This document shows positions 1 through 8,354 of a DNA stretch of 64,000 nt, one piece after another. Each line of letters opens with the position of its first letter. Position 1 is the stretch's first letter. Source of the DNA: Acidimicrobiia bacterium (GTDB lineage Bacteria > Actinomycetota > Acidimicrobiia > Acidimicrobiales > CAIXPF01); assembly GCA_947476745.1 (NCBI GenBank), contig CANJRG010000015.1:1-64000 (forward strand). Direction: 5' to 3'. Under the pieces are notes generated by a model. The model was not told where the DNA came from and ran no database searches. It saw nothing but the letters and a program-made list of their open reading frames with translations. The position numbers were made by a program, and so were the translations under genes.

Positions 1-353
1 CAACCGGCGGCACACTTGGTCATGTCGACGGTGAAGCCCTCGGGGCCGGTGATGGTCTTGCCATCAGCGGAGAGTCCCCACTTGTTGTCGGTGATCCGCT
101 TGACGACGGCGGCGCGCTCGGTCTCCCAGAGCTTCTCCCACTCCTCCATCGTCTTCGGCTCGGGCTTGGCCACGGTCGTGGCGGTGCCTGGAACCGTGGT
201 CGAGCTGAGGGCGTCCTGCACGCCCTTGTCGACCGTGACCCCCGTTGCCCCATCGCCACTGTCGCTGCCGCTGCTACCGCATGCGGCAGCGAGCAGTGAA
301 AGACCGACTACCGCGCCGGTCCACAGGCGAAGCGAAGCGCTCCGTCGTTGCAT
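1..353 (-). CDS. ABC transporter substrate-binding lipoprotein, 5' part (runs off window)
   Basis: Only the N-terminal ~117 residues are inside the window; the gene continues past base 1. The start at 353 has a strong ribosome site (AAGGAG, 5 nt spacing). Residues 1-24 form a lipoprotein signal peptide with lipobox LAAC (Cys24), followed by a Ser/Gly linker and a mature domain. Over its whole visible length it matches the N-terminus of the next gene (603-2213), including the shared segments MEEWEKLW, ADGKTITG and GFTVD, so the two are tandem paralogues. By that relation it is a periplasmic-binding-protein type 1 receptor, probably for branched-chain amino acids or an amide-like ligand; the ligand cannot be read from the sequence. 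Confidence 0.85.
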   Translation of the reverse strand, partial: MQRRSASLRLWTGAVVGLSLLAAACGSSGSDSGDGATGVTVDKGVQDALSSTTVPGTATTVAKPEPKTMEEWEKLWETERAAVVKRITDNKWGLSADGKTITGPEGFTVDMTKCAAG

Positions 354-403
354 GCTGTCTCCTTGTAGGTACGGAACGGTGTCCCCCGAGTCCGTGGCGG
401 CGA

Positions 404-433
404 ACGGTAGTCGCAGCGACCCCCGCCTGTCAC
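404..433 (-). promoter_or_regulatory. candidate promoter of the first substrate-binding lipoprotein
   Basis: On the minus strand a GTGACA -35-like hexamer (428-433) is followed after 18 nt by TACCGT (404-409). Transcription would start near 397, leaving a leader of about 45 nt with the AAGGAG site. The position and the TAnnnT -10 fit other promoters in this window; this is a reading of motifs only. Confidence 0.4.
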
Positions 434-526
434 AGCACCCCCATGGGGAATTGCGAACTTTTCCTGCAGATGAGGGACGCTTCGGGCCGTTCCGGGCCCG
501 CTTCGGGCCGCGGTGTGGCGAGACGC

Positions 527-561
527 GGAAGGACCCGCGGTTGCGTCCCGCGGGTCCTTCC
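527..561 (-). terminator. hairpin terminator after the second substrate-binding gene
   Basis: A perfect 14-bp stem, GGAAGGACCCGCGG (527-540) against CCGCGGGTCCTTCC (548-561), with a 7-nt loop lies 42 bases beyond the stop codon at 603-605. There is no T tract, as is usual for GC-rich actinobacterial terminators. It separates the two tandem lipoprotein genes into different transcription units. Confidence 0.75.
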
Positions 562-602
562 GTAGCACCGGCTGAGGAGCCGGGCCGACCATCGGTCGAT
601 GG

Positions 603-2213
603 TTACTCGCAGGCGGCCTTGGCCAAGATCCAGCGGCAGTTCTTGGTCTTGCCGTCGAGCAGGAACAGGTCGCTCACGTTCTCGTAGGTCTGCTTCTTGG
701 CATCCCACTTGCTGAAGCGTGCGGCCTCGGCGACGAACGCATCCTTGTTGCCGTCCATGTGCAGAGGCATGCCCCACTTCAGCATCGGGGAGTCCATCTT
801 CATGACCCGGTAGCAGACGAGGACCCTGCTGCGGGTGATGCCCCCGAGATCGCTGGCACAACGCATGGCCTGCAGCACCGGGAACAGGTAGTTCACGCCG
901 TCGCCGAGTTGCGTAGAGCTGTCGGGGTTGATCCCCGCCTTGGTGAGCTCGTCACGCAGCCACTTGACGTACGGATCCGACTGCAGGGTGGGGTCCTTGA
1001 GGTCCTTCACACCCGGGTCCATGATTAACCAGCCGTCGCCGGCCATGCCGTCGCCGCCGAGCTTCTCCTTGCCGATGGCACCGGCGCCCGGGCAGGTCTG
1101 CGGCATGAACTTGTACTTGACCTTCTCCTTCATGCCGTTGTTCGCAGCCTCGACCACGATCTGGGTGCACTGCACGCCGGCGAGCATGCTGATCCACATG
1201 TCGGGGTTCTTGGCGGCGAGGGTCGTCATCGGATCGATGACCGTCGGGGCCTGGGCCTCGATGGATTCGAGCTGGAAGTCAACCCGGTCCTTCAGCTTCG
1301 GCGAGGCGGCGATGGCGTTCTTGAACGCCGCCGAGTAGAGCTTGCCGAAGTCGTTGTTCTGGGCCAGAGCGGCGACGACGATCTTACGGTCCTTGGGGAA
1401 CTCGTCGATGTGCTGCTCGAGGAAGGTCGCCCACAGCACGGCTTCGGTGCTGTAGGTGGGACGTGGCGCGCCGGTGGTCCACGGGTGGTACACCGGGTCA
1501 CCCCAGGCGTCATGACCGGTCATCGAGCTCAGCTGCGGGATGCAGTACTGGTTGATCTTGTCGTAGGTCTTCAGCGTGGCCGGTGAGCCGAGGGTCCAGA
1601 TTTCGAACGGCTTCACCGAGTCGAGGAACTCGTCGACGATCGGGATGGTGCGGGTGGCGTCGTAGCCGTCGTCGGTGATCTTGTAGTCGATCTTGACCGG
1701 TTTGCCGTTGACGTCCTTGAAGACGCCCTTGTCGTTGTAATGGTTGATGACGGTGGAGATGCCTTTGCCGATGTTGCCGTAGTCGGCGTAGGTGCCGGAC
1801 TGGGCCATGGCCTGGCTGATCTTGACCAGACCGTTCTCGATGCCCTGGGTGTCGGACCAGTTGTTCACACACTTGGTCAGGTCGACCGTGAAGCCCTCGG
1901 AGCCGGTGATCGTCTTACCGTCGGCGGAGATGCCCCACTTGTTGTCCTTGATGCGCTGGACCATGGCGGCGCGCTGGGTGTCCCAGAGCTTCTCCCACTC
2001 CTCCATGCTCTTGGGCTCGGGGGCCGCCAACGTGGTCGTGGCACCCGCCGCGGTGGTCGTGGTGGCGTTGAGCGCCTCCTTGATGGCGCTCTTGTCGACG
2101 ACCTCGCCGCCCTCGGCGCTGTCGCTGCCGCTGCCACCACAGGCCGCAGCGACGAAGCTCAGGCCGAGCGCAGCCGCCGTCCACGTCCGAAGCGTCTTGC
2201 TCCGCGTGCTCAT
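603..2213 (-). CDS. ABC transporter substrate-binding lipoprotein (type 1 periplasmic-binding fold)
   Basis: This 536-aa exported receptor would be anchored by a lipid on Cys25 (signal peptide 1-24 ending AAAC) and would deliver a ligand to an ABC permease. The mature region has the long two-lobed layout of the branched-chain amino-acid/urea receptor family, with segments such as YKITDDGYDATRT and VVAALAQNNDFGKLY. The ATG at 2213 was chosen because it begins the signal peptide and follows an AGGGGGAACCT ribosome site. No permease or ATPase genes are adjacent, so it is probably an orphan receptor or pairs with the paralogue at 1-353. Ligand unknown. Confidence 0.85.
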   Translation of the reverse strand: MSTRSKTLRTWTAAALGLSFVAAACGGSGSDSAEGGEVVDKSAIKEALNATTTTAAGATTTLAAPEPKSMEEWEKLWDTQRAAMVQRIKDNKWGISADGKTITGSEGFTVDLTKCVNNWSDTQGIENGLVKISQAMAQSGTYADYGNIGKGISTVINHYNDKGVFKDVNGKPVKIDYKITDDGYDATRTIPIVDEFLDSVKPFEIWTLGSPATLKTYDKINQYCIPQLSSMTGHDAWGDPVYHPWTTGAPRPTYSTEAVLWATFLEQHIDEFPKDRKIVVAALAQNNDFGKLYSAAFKNAIAASPKLKDRVDFQLESIEAQAPTVIDPMTTLAAKNPDMWISMLAGVQCTQIVVEAANNGMKEKVKYKFMPQTCPGAGAIGKEKLGGDGMAGDGWLIMDPGVKDLKDPTLQSDPYVKWLRDELTKAGINPDSSTQLGDGVNYLFPVLQAMRCASDLGGITRSRVLVCYRVMKMDSPMLKWGMPLHMDGNKDAFVAEAARFSKWDAKKQTYENVSDLFLLDGKTKNCRWILAKAACE

Positions 2214-2230
2214 AGGTTCCCCCTTGTCCA

Positions 2231-2250
2231 CCGGGCGCCCCTGCGCCCGG
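2231..2250 (-). terminator. GC hairpin between helicase stop and lipoprotein start
   Basis: CCGGGCGC and GCGCCCGG pair around a 4-nt loop (8-bp stem). It lies 90 bases past the helicase stop (2340) and 18 bases before the lipoprotein start (2213). It may terminate the helicase transcript or be a leader hairpin of the lipoprotein mRNA; the sequence does not decide. Confidence 0.4.
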
Positions 2251-2339
2251 CGGCGCCACTGTGCCACATGCTGTGCCGGAAGTCTCAGCACCCCGGGGAT
2301 TCGGCCCCGAAGGTCGCGCAGATGGAGGATGACAGCACG

Positions 2340-4856
2340 TCAGAGTTTGTCGACGGCGTCGAGGACCAGCACGGCTCGTCCGTCCTCGCGCGAGGCCTCC
2401 AAGTCGACGTGGGCGCGGATCCGCCACTCGCCGTACTCCTCGGGGTCGACCAGCTGTTGGGTGACCTCGCCGGTGGTGGCATCGAACTGCCACCAGCGAC
2501 GTTGTCGGGCCACGGCGTCGGTGCGCAGCTCGCCGAACTCGGTGAAGTACGGCGCTGCGGCGTCGGCCAGCCCGGGCGGCATCCGGGCGGCGTCGCCACG
2601 GGCCAGGGCCTGGATCCAGGCAAAGGCGGCATTGCGGACCAGCACGGCGAAGGCGCGACGGTTGGCGGTGACGTCGTACTCGCCGGTCTCGGCGGCGGCG
2701 GCGTCGGCGAACTCGCCCGGGGTGATCTCGGGGTCGCGCAGCCGTTCCCACTCGTCGAGCAGCGAGGAGTCCACACCACGGACGGTTTCGCCGAGCCACT
2801 CGGTCAGCTCGTCGAGCTCATCGGTGCGATGCCAGTCGGGCACGTTCTGGATGAGCGCCTTGTACACATCGGAGAGGTAGCGCAACAGCACGCCTTCGGA
2901 GCGCTTCAGGCCGTAGTAGCCGACGTACTCCCGGAAGGTCATCGCCTCCTCGAACAGCTCGCGTGCGACCGCCTTGGGGCGGACCGTCTCCTCGCCGGCC
3001 CACGGGTGACGGGCACGGAAGCGGTTGAAGGCCTCGTAGAGTGGCTCGCGCAGCGGCTTTGGCCATTCGAGCTCGGAGAGGATGGCCATGCGCTGCTCGT
3101 ACTCGACACCCTCGGACTTCAGTCGCTGCAACACCTCCTGCTTGATGTGGTTCAGCTGCTGCTGCAGTACCACCATCGGCTGCTCGAGCACCGACTCGAC
3201 CACCGAGAGCACGTCGAGGTGGTAGGTGTCGGCCTCGTGGTCGAGCTGGTCGAGCATCTCGATCACGAACGGCGACAACGGCTGGTTGAGCCGGAACTCG
3301 GCCTGCAGGTCGAGGTTGACCCGCACGGTGCGGCCGTAGGAGTCGGGATGGTCGAGCTTCTCGAGGATGCCGGCGGCGAGCAGCGAGCGGTAGATGGCGA
3401 TGGCCCGGCGGATGTGGCGCCGCTGGGCTTTGCGGGGTTCGTCGTTGTGCAGCAGCAGGTGGCGGACCGCGGCGCAGCCGTCGCCGGGACGATCGAGCAA
3501 CTCGAGCAGCATGGCGTGGGACACGGTGAAGCTCGACTGCAACGGTTCGGGCCGTCCGTTCACCAGGCGGTCCATGGTGTTGCGGTCCCAGGCGGCGTAG
3601 CCGAACTCGGGCGGCTTCTTGCGGACCAGCTTCTTCTTCTTGGCCGGGTCGGCCGCGGCCTTGGCGTCGGCGCGCAGGTTCTCGACGACGTGCTCGGGTG
3701 CCTGCACCCAGACCGAACCGGCGACGTCGAACCCGGAACGGCCGGCCCGCCCGGCGATCTGCTGGAAGTCGCGCACCGACAGCACCCGCACCCGCTCGCC
3801 GTCGTACTTGCACAGCTGGGTGAACAGCACCGTACGGATCGGTACGTTGATGCCGACGCCGAGGGTGTCGGTGCCGCAGATGATCTTGAGCAGGCCCTGC
3901 TGGGCGAGCTTCTCGACCAGCAGCCGGTACTTCGGCAGCATGCCGGCGTGGTGCACGCCGATGCCGTGGTGGACGTAGCGGCGCAGGTCGTTGCCGAAGG
4001 GTGAGTCGAAACGGAACCGGCCGATGGAGGCCTTGACCGCCTGCTTCTCGTCCTTGGAGAGCACGTCGACCGACATCAGGCTCTGCGCCGCCTCGGTGGC
4101 GGTGGCCTGGGTGAAGTGCACCAGGTAGGCCGGGGTCTTGTCGACGGCAACGATCTCGGCCAGCGACTCGTGCAGCGGCGATTCGCGGTACTCGAAGTCG
4201 AGCGGGACCGGCCGCGGTGCGTCGCCGATCAGCACGGTGCGCCGGCCGGTGCGGGCCTCGAGCGCCACCTGCAGGTCGTGGGTGTTGCCCAGCGTGGCCG
4301 ACATCAACAGGAACCGGGCCCGGGGCAACTCGAGCAACGGCACCTGCCACGCCCAGCCCCGGGTGCGGTCGCCGTAGTAGTGGAACTCGTCCATGACCAC
4401 GTCGTCGGCGGGGGCGTCGGCCCCGTGGCGCAGGGTGAGGTTGGCGAGGATCTCCGCCGTGCAGCAGATGACCGGCGCCTCGGGGTTGATGGCGGCATCG
4501 CCGGTCACCATGCCGACGTTGTCCGAGCCGAGCTCGCGGCACAGGGCGAAGAACTTCTCCGACACCAACGCCTTGATCGGTGCGCTGTACCAGGAGCGCT
4601 GGCCCTTGGCGATCGCCATGAAGTGCGAGGCCAGGGCCACGAGGCTCTTGCCCGAACCGGTCGGGGTGGCCAGGATCACGTTGGCCCCGCCGAAAAGTTC
4701 GAGCATCGCCTCCTCCTGGTGGGGGTAGAGGTCGATGTTGCGCAGCCGGCAGTAGCCGAGGAAGCCGTCGAGCAGGCCGTCGGCGTCGGCGACTGCCGGC
4801 AGGAAGGCTGCGAGGCTGTCTGCCGGCGGGGCGGGGGAGACCGCCCCGTCAGGCAC
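2340..4856 (-). CDS. Ski2-like superfamily 2 helicase with C-terminal DUF3516
   Basis: A cytoplasmic ATP-dependent RNA/DNA helicase of 838 aa. Visible motifs are Walker A ATPTGSGKS (63-71), DEFH Walker B (156-159), SAT-type LLMSATLGN, and motif VI QIAGRAGRSGFD. The C-terminal half, rich in acidic and aromatic residues, is the region called DUF3516 in actinobacterial homologues. The GTG start at 4856 sits inside the last codons of the upstream PAC2 gene (8-nt overlap), so the two are translationally coupled. A second Ski2-like helicase, HelY, lies at 20570-23215. Substrate unknown. Confidence 0.85.
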   Translation of the reverse strand: MPDGAVSPAPPADSLAAFLPAVADADGLLDGFLGYCRLRNIDLYPHQEEAMLELFGGANVILATPTGSGKSLVALASHFMAIAKGQRSWYSAPIKALVSEKFFALCRELGSDNVGMVTGDAAINPEAPVICCTAEILANLTLRHGADAPADDVVMDEFHYYGDRTRGWAWQVPLLELPRARFLLMSATLGNTHDLQVALEARTGRRTVLIGDAPRPVPLDFEYRESPLHESLAEIVAVDKTPAYLVHFTQATATEAAQSLMSVDVLSKDEKQAVKASIGRFRFDSPFGNDLRRYVHHGIGVHHAGMLPKYRLLVEKLAQQGLLKIICGTDTLGVGINVPIRTVLFTQLCKYDGERVRVLSVRDFQQIAGRAGRSGFDVAGSVWVQAPEHVVENLRADAKAAADPAKKKKLVRKKPPEFGYAAWDRNTMDRLVNGRPEPLQSSFTVSHAMLLELLDRPGDGCAAVRHLLLHNDEPRKAQRRHIRRAIAIYRSLLAAGILEKLDHPDSYGRTVRVNLDLQAEFRLNQPLSPFVIEMLDQLDHEADTYHLDVLSVVESVLEQPMVVLQQQLNHIKQEVLQRLKSEGVEYEQRMAILSELEWPKPLREPLYEAFNRFRARHPWAGEETVRPKAVARELFEEAMTFREYVGYYGLKRSEGVLLRYLSDVYKALIQNVPDWHRTDELDELTEWLGETVRGVDSSLLDEWERLRDPEITPGEFADAAAAETGEYDVTANRRAFAVLVRNAAFAWIQALARGDAARMPPGLADAAAPYFTEFGELRTDAVARQRRWWQFDATTGEVTQQLVDPEEYGEWRIRAHVDLEASREDGRAVLVLDAVDKL

Positions 4857-5709
4857 CGGGATCTTCCGGGCGCTGCTCGCGGAGGAACTTCTCGAACTCG
4901 GCCGCGAGATCGTCGCCGCTGGGCAGTTGCTGGGCGAGGCGACGGTCGGTCTGCTCCTCGAGCCGGGCCACGTAGCGGCCCACCTCGTCGTCCGCAGCGA
5001 CCGCAGCGTTGACCTGGTGCTCCCAGGCGGTGACGGTCTGCACCAGACCCCCGTGCTCGGTGGGCACCCCGGTGACGTGCTCGAGGTGACGCAGCAGGGC
5101 CAGGGTGGCCTTGGGGTTGGGAGAGGAGGCGACGTAGTGGGGCACCGCGACCCGCAACGAGATGACGGGGATCTGCTCGCGGTCGAGCCGGTCGTGCAGC
5201 ACCCCGATCAGGCCGGTGGGACCCTGGTAGCTGGGCCGGTCGAGGCCCAGGCGCCCGGCCAGCTCGGCGGAGGTGGAGCTGCCCTTGACCTGGGGCGGGC
5301 GGGTGTGGGGAACGGCGTCGGCCATGGCCCCGAGGGTGATCACCATCTCGGCCCCGGTGGTGCGGGCCACGTCGATCAGATCGGAGGTGAAGCTGTTCCA
5401 GCGCAGGTGGGGTTCGATGCCCGACAGCAGCACCAGATCGTGGCCGTGCTGGGGGAGGCGGGCCAGCGAGCAGTCGTTGGCCGGCCACTCGATGATGCGT
5501 TCGCCGTCGACCAGCTTGACCTCGGGCCGTCGGGCGGTGAAGTCGAAGTACGGCTCGGGGTCGATCCCGGCGATGTCGTCGGCGTTGTAGTGGGTGGCCA
5601 GCCAGCGCACGGCACCGGTGGCGGCCTCGGCCACGTCGAACCAGCCCTCGAAGGCCAGGATGAGGAACGGTCGTGTCAACGACGAGAAGTCACGCCAGAC
5701 CACGGTCAT
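4849..5709 (-). CDS. PAC2-family protein (proteasome assembly chaperone 2-like)
   Basis: A 286-aa soluble protein with PAC2-family segments: FEGWFDVAEAATGAVRW near the N-terminus, EPHLRWNSF in the middle and VITLGAMADAVPHTRPPQV before the C-terminal third. Eukaryotic and archaeal relatives assist 20S proteasome assembly. Actinobacteria with Pup-proteasomes carry homologues near the proteasome genes, but a role in their assembly is not established. The start at 5709 has AGGAGG 8 nt upstream. It leads a two-gene operon with the helicase at 2340-4856. A TAAGGT -10 candidate lies at 5791-5796. Confidence 0.8.
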   Translation of the reverse strand: MTVVWRDFSSLTRPFLILAFEGWFDVAEAATGAVRWLATHYNADDIAGIDPEPYFDFTARRPEVKLVDGERIIEWPANDCSLARLPQHGHDLVLLSGIEPHLRWNSFTSDLIDVARTTGAEMVITLGAMADAVPHTRPPQVKGSSTSAELAGRLGLDRPSYQGPTGLIGVLHDRLDREQIPVISLRVAVPHYVASSPNPKATLALLRHLEHVTGVPTEHGGLVQTVTAWEHQVNAAVAADDEVGRYVARLEEQTDRRLAQQLPSGDDLAAEFEKFLREQRPEDPGA

Positions 5710-5879
5710 CGTCCTGTCCTCCTGTCATGCCGGTGAAGGCTGGGCTCGGCTCGGCCAAGCGGTCGCAACCGCCGGGATGGCACGGACCAGACCTTACCGC
5801 CGGGTGGGGCGGCGCCGGGCGTTCGCCGAGGATGGCTTGGGGGAGCGTGACTCGAGCGAGGTTTGATGCCTCGTCGCCG

Positions 5880-6749
5880 TCACGGGTTGTCGAGCAGGTG
5901 GATCAGGCTCGAGGTGTCCCAGCGTGACCCACCGCGGGCCACAACCTGGGCGTAGAGCTGATCGACGAGGGCGGCGAGGGGGATCTGGGCACCGTTGCGG
6001 CGGGCCTCGTCGAGGCAGATCTCGAGGTCCTTGCGCATCCACTCGACGGCGAACCCGAAGTCGAACTCGCCCCGCCACATGGTGCGGCCCCGGTTGTCGA
6101 GCTGCCACGACTGGGCGGCCCCCTTGCCGATGACGTCGATGACCTGGTCGACGTCGAGGCCGGACCGGGCGGCGAAGTGCATGGCCTCGGACAGGCCCTG
6201 GACGATGCCGGCGATGGCCAGCTGGTTGACCATTTTGGTGAGCTGGCCGCTACCGGCGGGGCCCATCAGGGTGCACGCCTTGGCGTAGGCATCGATGATC
6301 GGGGCCACCACGTCGAAATGGACCTGCTCGCCGCCGCACATCACCGTGAGCTGGCCGTTAACGGCCCCGGCCTGGCCGCCCGACACCGGGGCGTCGACGA
6401 AGCCGACCCCGTGGGCGTGGCAGGTCGCGGCGAGCTCACGGGCGAGGTCGGCCGAGGCCGTCGTGTGGTCGACCAGCACCGACCCGCGCCGCATCGCGGC
6501 CAGCACCCCGTCGGGACCGAGCACCACCGATCGCACGTCGTCGTCGCGGCCGACGCAGAGGAACACGGCGTCGACGCCGTCCGCCGCCAACCGGGGCGTG
6601 GCCGCGGCCACACTGCCATTCGCCTCGGCCCAGTTCGCGGCCTTGGACGTGGTGCGGTTGTACACCGTCACCGTATGACCGGCCCGGGCCAGGTGCCCGG
6701 CCATCGGCGCACCCATGACCCCGAGCCCCACGAACGCCACTGCTGCCAT
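5880..6749 (-). CDS. NAD(P)-dependent 3-hydroxyisobutyrate dehydrogenase-family oxidoreductase
   Basis: A 289-aa beta-hydroxyacid dehydrogenase: Rossmann motif VGLGVMGAPMAGHL at the N-terminus, substrate-binding segment DAPVSGGQAGA, and the catalytic-lysine helix GSGQLTKMVNQL. It oxidises a short beta-hydroxyacid such as 3-hydroxyisobutyrate or tartronate semialdehyde; the exact substrate is not clear. The ATG at 6749 is preferred over longer readings because TAGCCT (6757-6762) lies 7 nt upstream, giving a leaderless start, and because the Rossmann fold begins at residue 3. It is divergent from the acyl-CoA dehydrogenase at 6952. Confidence 0.85.
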   Translation of the reverse strand: MAAVAFVGLGVMGAPMAGHLARAGHTVTVYNRTTSKAANWAEANGSVAAATPRLAADGVDAVFLCVGRDDDVRSVVLGPDGVLAAMRRGSVLVDHTTASADLARELAATCHAHGVGFVDAPVSGGQAGAVNGQLTVMCGGEQVHFDVVAPIIDAYAKACTLMGPAGSGQLTKMVNQLAIAGIVQGLSEAMHFAARSGLDVDQVIDVIGKGAAQSWQLDNRGRTMWRGEFDFGFAVEWMRKDLEICLDEARRNGAQIPLAALVDQLYAQVVARGGSRWDTSSLIHLLDNP

Positions 6750-6951
6750 GTCGCGGAGGCTACCGGGGTGGTGAACCGGCGTGACGGCCGCCTGCGTAGC
6801 GGTGGCCCGAAGGGGGCTCGACGTGAGGTTCCGGTTTGTCGTACATCGGCGAGCGGACTGACCGGTCCCGACGGTTCGCCGCCGCGTAGCTCGCGCAATA
6901 GCGTGAGGGCTCTGCGCGGGTGCACCGCCGCTGATCATCCGGGAGCACGTG

Positions 6952-8193
6952 ATGGAACCGACCTACAGCGCCGAGGCCCAGGCCTTCCGGGCCAAGATCA
7001 AGGCATTCCTGGCCGAGCATCTCCCGGCGGGCTGGAAGGGGCTCGGAGCGCTCGAGTCGGCCGAGCGCAGCGTCTTCGTCGAGTCGTGGCGGACCACCCT
7101 GGCCGGCAACCGGCTGCTGGCAGTGGCCTGGCCCACCGAATACGGCGGCGTCGGCCTCAGCCAGATCGAGCAGGTCATCATCAACGAGGAGTTCGCCCGC
7201 GCCGGCGTACCCCAGGGTGTGCCCAACGACGGCTTCGGCATCGGCATGGTGGGCCCGACGATCATGGTCTGGGGCACCGAGGAGCAGAAGAAGTACTACA
7301 TCCCCCGCATCCTCTCCGGCGAGGACCGCTGGTGCCAGGGGTATTCGGAACCCGACGCCGGCTCGGACCTGGCGAACCTGGGGTGCCGCGCCGAGCTCGA
7401 CGGCGACGAGTGGGTCCTCAACGGCCAGAAGATCTGGACCTCGGCCGGCCACACCGCGAACTGGATCTTCGTGTTGTGCCGTACCAGCCCGCACAACCCC
7501 AAGCACGCTGGCATCAGCTTCCTGCTGGTGCCGATGGACCAGCCCGGCGTCGAGGTCCGGCCGATCGTCAACATCATCGGCGGTCACGAGTTCAACGAGG
7601 TGTTCTTCACCGACGCCCGGACCCCGAAGGGCAACGTCATCGGCGAGGTCGACAACGGCTGGGCGGTGGCCAACACGCTGCTCGGCTTCGAGCGTGGCGG
7701 CCGGGCCACGTCGCTCTACATCACCTACCGCGAGGAGCTCGACCGGCTGTTGGGGGTGGCGGAGGAACGCGGTGCCACGTCGAACCCGCTCGTGCGCCAG
7801 AAGTTGGCCTGGTGCCACAGCCAGGTCGAGGTCATGCGCTACCTGGGCATGCGGACCCTGACCCGCACCCTCGCCGGTGACCGGCCCGGCCCGGAGTCCT
7901 CGCTGATGAAGTTGCTGTGGTCGGAGTACCACCGCGAGGTCACGCAGCTCGCGGTGGACATCCACGGTGCCGACGCGATGGTGATGGCCGGCCGGGCCGC
8001 GGCCTCTGGCATCGCCGGCGACGCCGTCGGCTCACCCTCGTCGCCGCGTTCGTGGAACGAGGTGTCGATGCGGGCCAGGGCCGGCACCATCTACGCCGGC
8101 ACCAGCCAGGTGCAGCGCAACATCATCGGTGAGCGGGTGCTCGGCCTGCCCAAGGAACCGCGTACCGACGACGGTCCCTGGCGCCGGAGCTGA
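6952..8193 (+). CDS. acyl-CoA dehydrogenase family protein
   Basis: A 413-aa FAD flavoprotein. Family segments include PTEYGGVGLSQIEQ, GYSEPDAGSDLANLG, GQKIWTSAGH and the C-terminal GTSQVQRNIIGERVLGLPK. In many relatives the catalytic base is the Glu of YEGT; here the tetrad reads YAGT, so that Glu is absent. This resembles actinobacterial subfamilies that place the base elsewhere or act as one half of a heteromer. The ATG at 6952 has GGGAG at 6 nt; an in-frame GTG at 6949 is the alternative. The substrate is probably a CoA thioester of a branched or steroid-type acyl chain, by inference only. Confidence 0.85.
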   Translation: MEPTYSAEAQAFRAKIKAFLAEHLPAGWKGLGALESAERSVFVESWRTTLAGNRLLAVAWPTEYGGVGLSQIEQVIINEEFARAGVPQGVPNDGFGIGMVGPTIMVWGTEEQKKYYIPRILSGEDRWCQGYSEPDAGSDLANLGCRAELDGDEWVLNGQKIWTSAGHTANWIFVLCRTSPHNPKHAGISFLLVPMDQPGVEVRPIVNIIGGHEFNEVFFTDARTPKGNVIGEVDNGWAVANTLLGFERGGRATSLYITYREELDRLLGVAEERGATSNPLVRQKLAWCHSQVEVMRYLGMRTLTRTLAGDRPGPESSLMKLLWSEYHREVTQLAVDIHGADAMVMAGRAAASGIAGDAVGSPSSPRSWNEVSMRARAGTIYAGTSQVQRNIIGERVLGLPKEPRTDDGPWRRS

Positions 8194-8208
8194 CGCCGGT
8201 CCCGGTCG

Positions 8209-8259
8209 CCGGTCCCGTTCGAACGCGGCCGTTAGCCGGTCCCGTTCGAACGCGGCCGT
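8209..8259. repeat. 24-bp direct repeat carrying two CGTTCGAACG palindromes upstream of dop
   Basis: The 24 bases at 8209-8232 recur exactly at 8236-8259 (27-bp period). Each copy contains the 10-bp palindrome CGTTCGAACG (8216-8225 and 8243-8252). Outer arms GTCGCCG (8205-8211) and CGGCGAC (8260-8266) are also inverted. The repeat lies about 55-100 bases before a TAGGGT -10 candidate for dop (8312-8317), so it may be a paired operator. Confidence 0.6.
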
Positions 8260-8354
8260 CGGCGACGGTGACCGCGGCGCCGATGGGTGCTCGCAGCGCG
8301 GCGACGCCCATTAGGGTGACCGCCGACGACCACGAGACGGGACGGGAACGCCCA

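Noticed and set aside
1740-4004. Long plus-strand open frame (754 codons) opposite the helicase and lipoprotein genes
   Set aside because: Composition is rich in Gly, Val, Leu and His as expected for an antisense shadow in GC-rich DNA. It spans two real minus-strand genes and the gap, and has no domain.
8216-8252. LexA boxes at the two CGTTCGAACG sites
   Set aside because: The actinobacterial SOS box needs four bases between TCGAAC and GTTCGA; these palindromes have the half-sites in the reverse order and no spacer.
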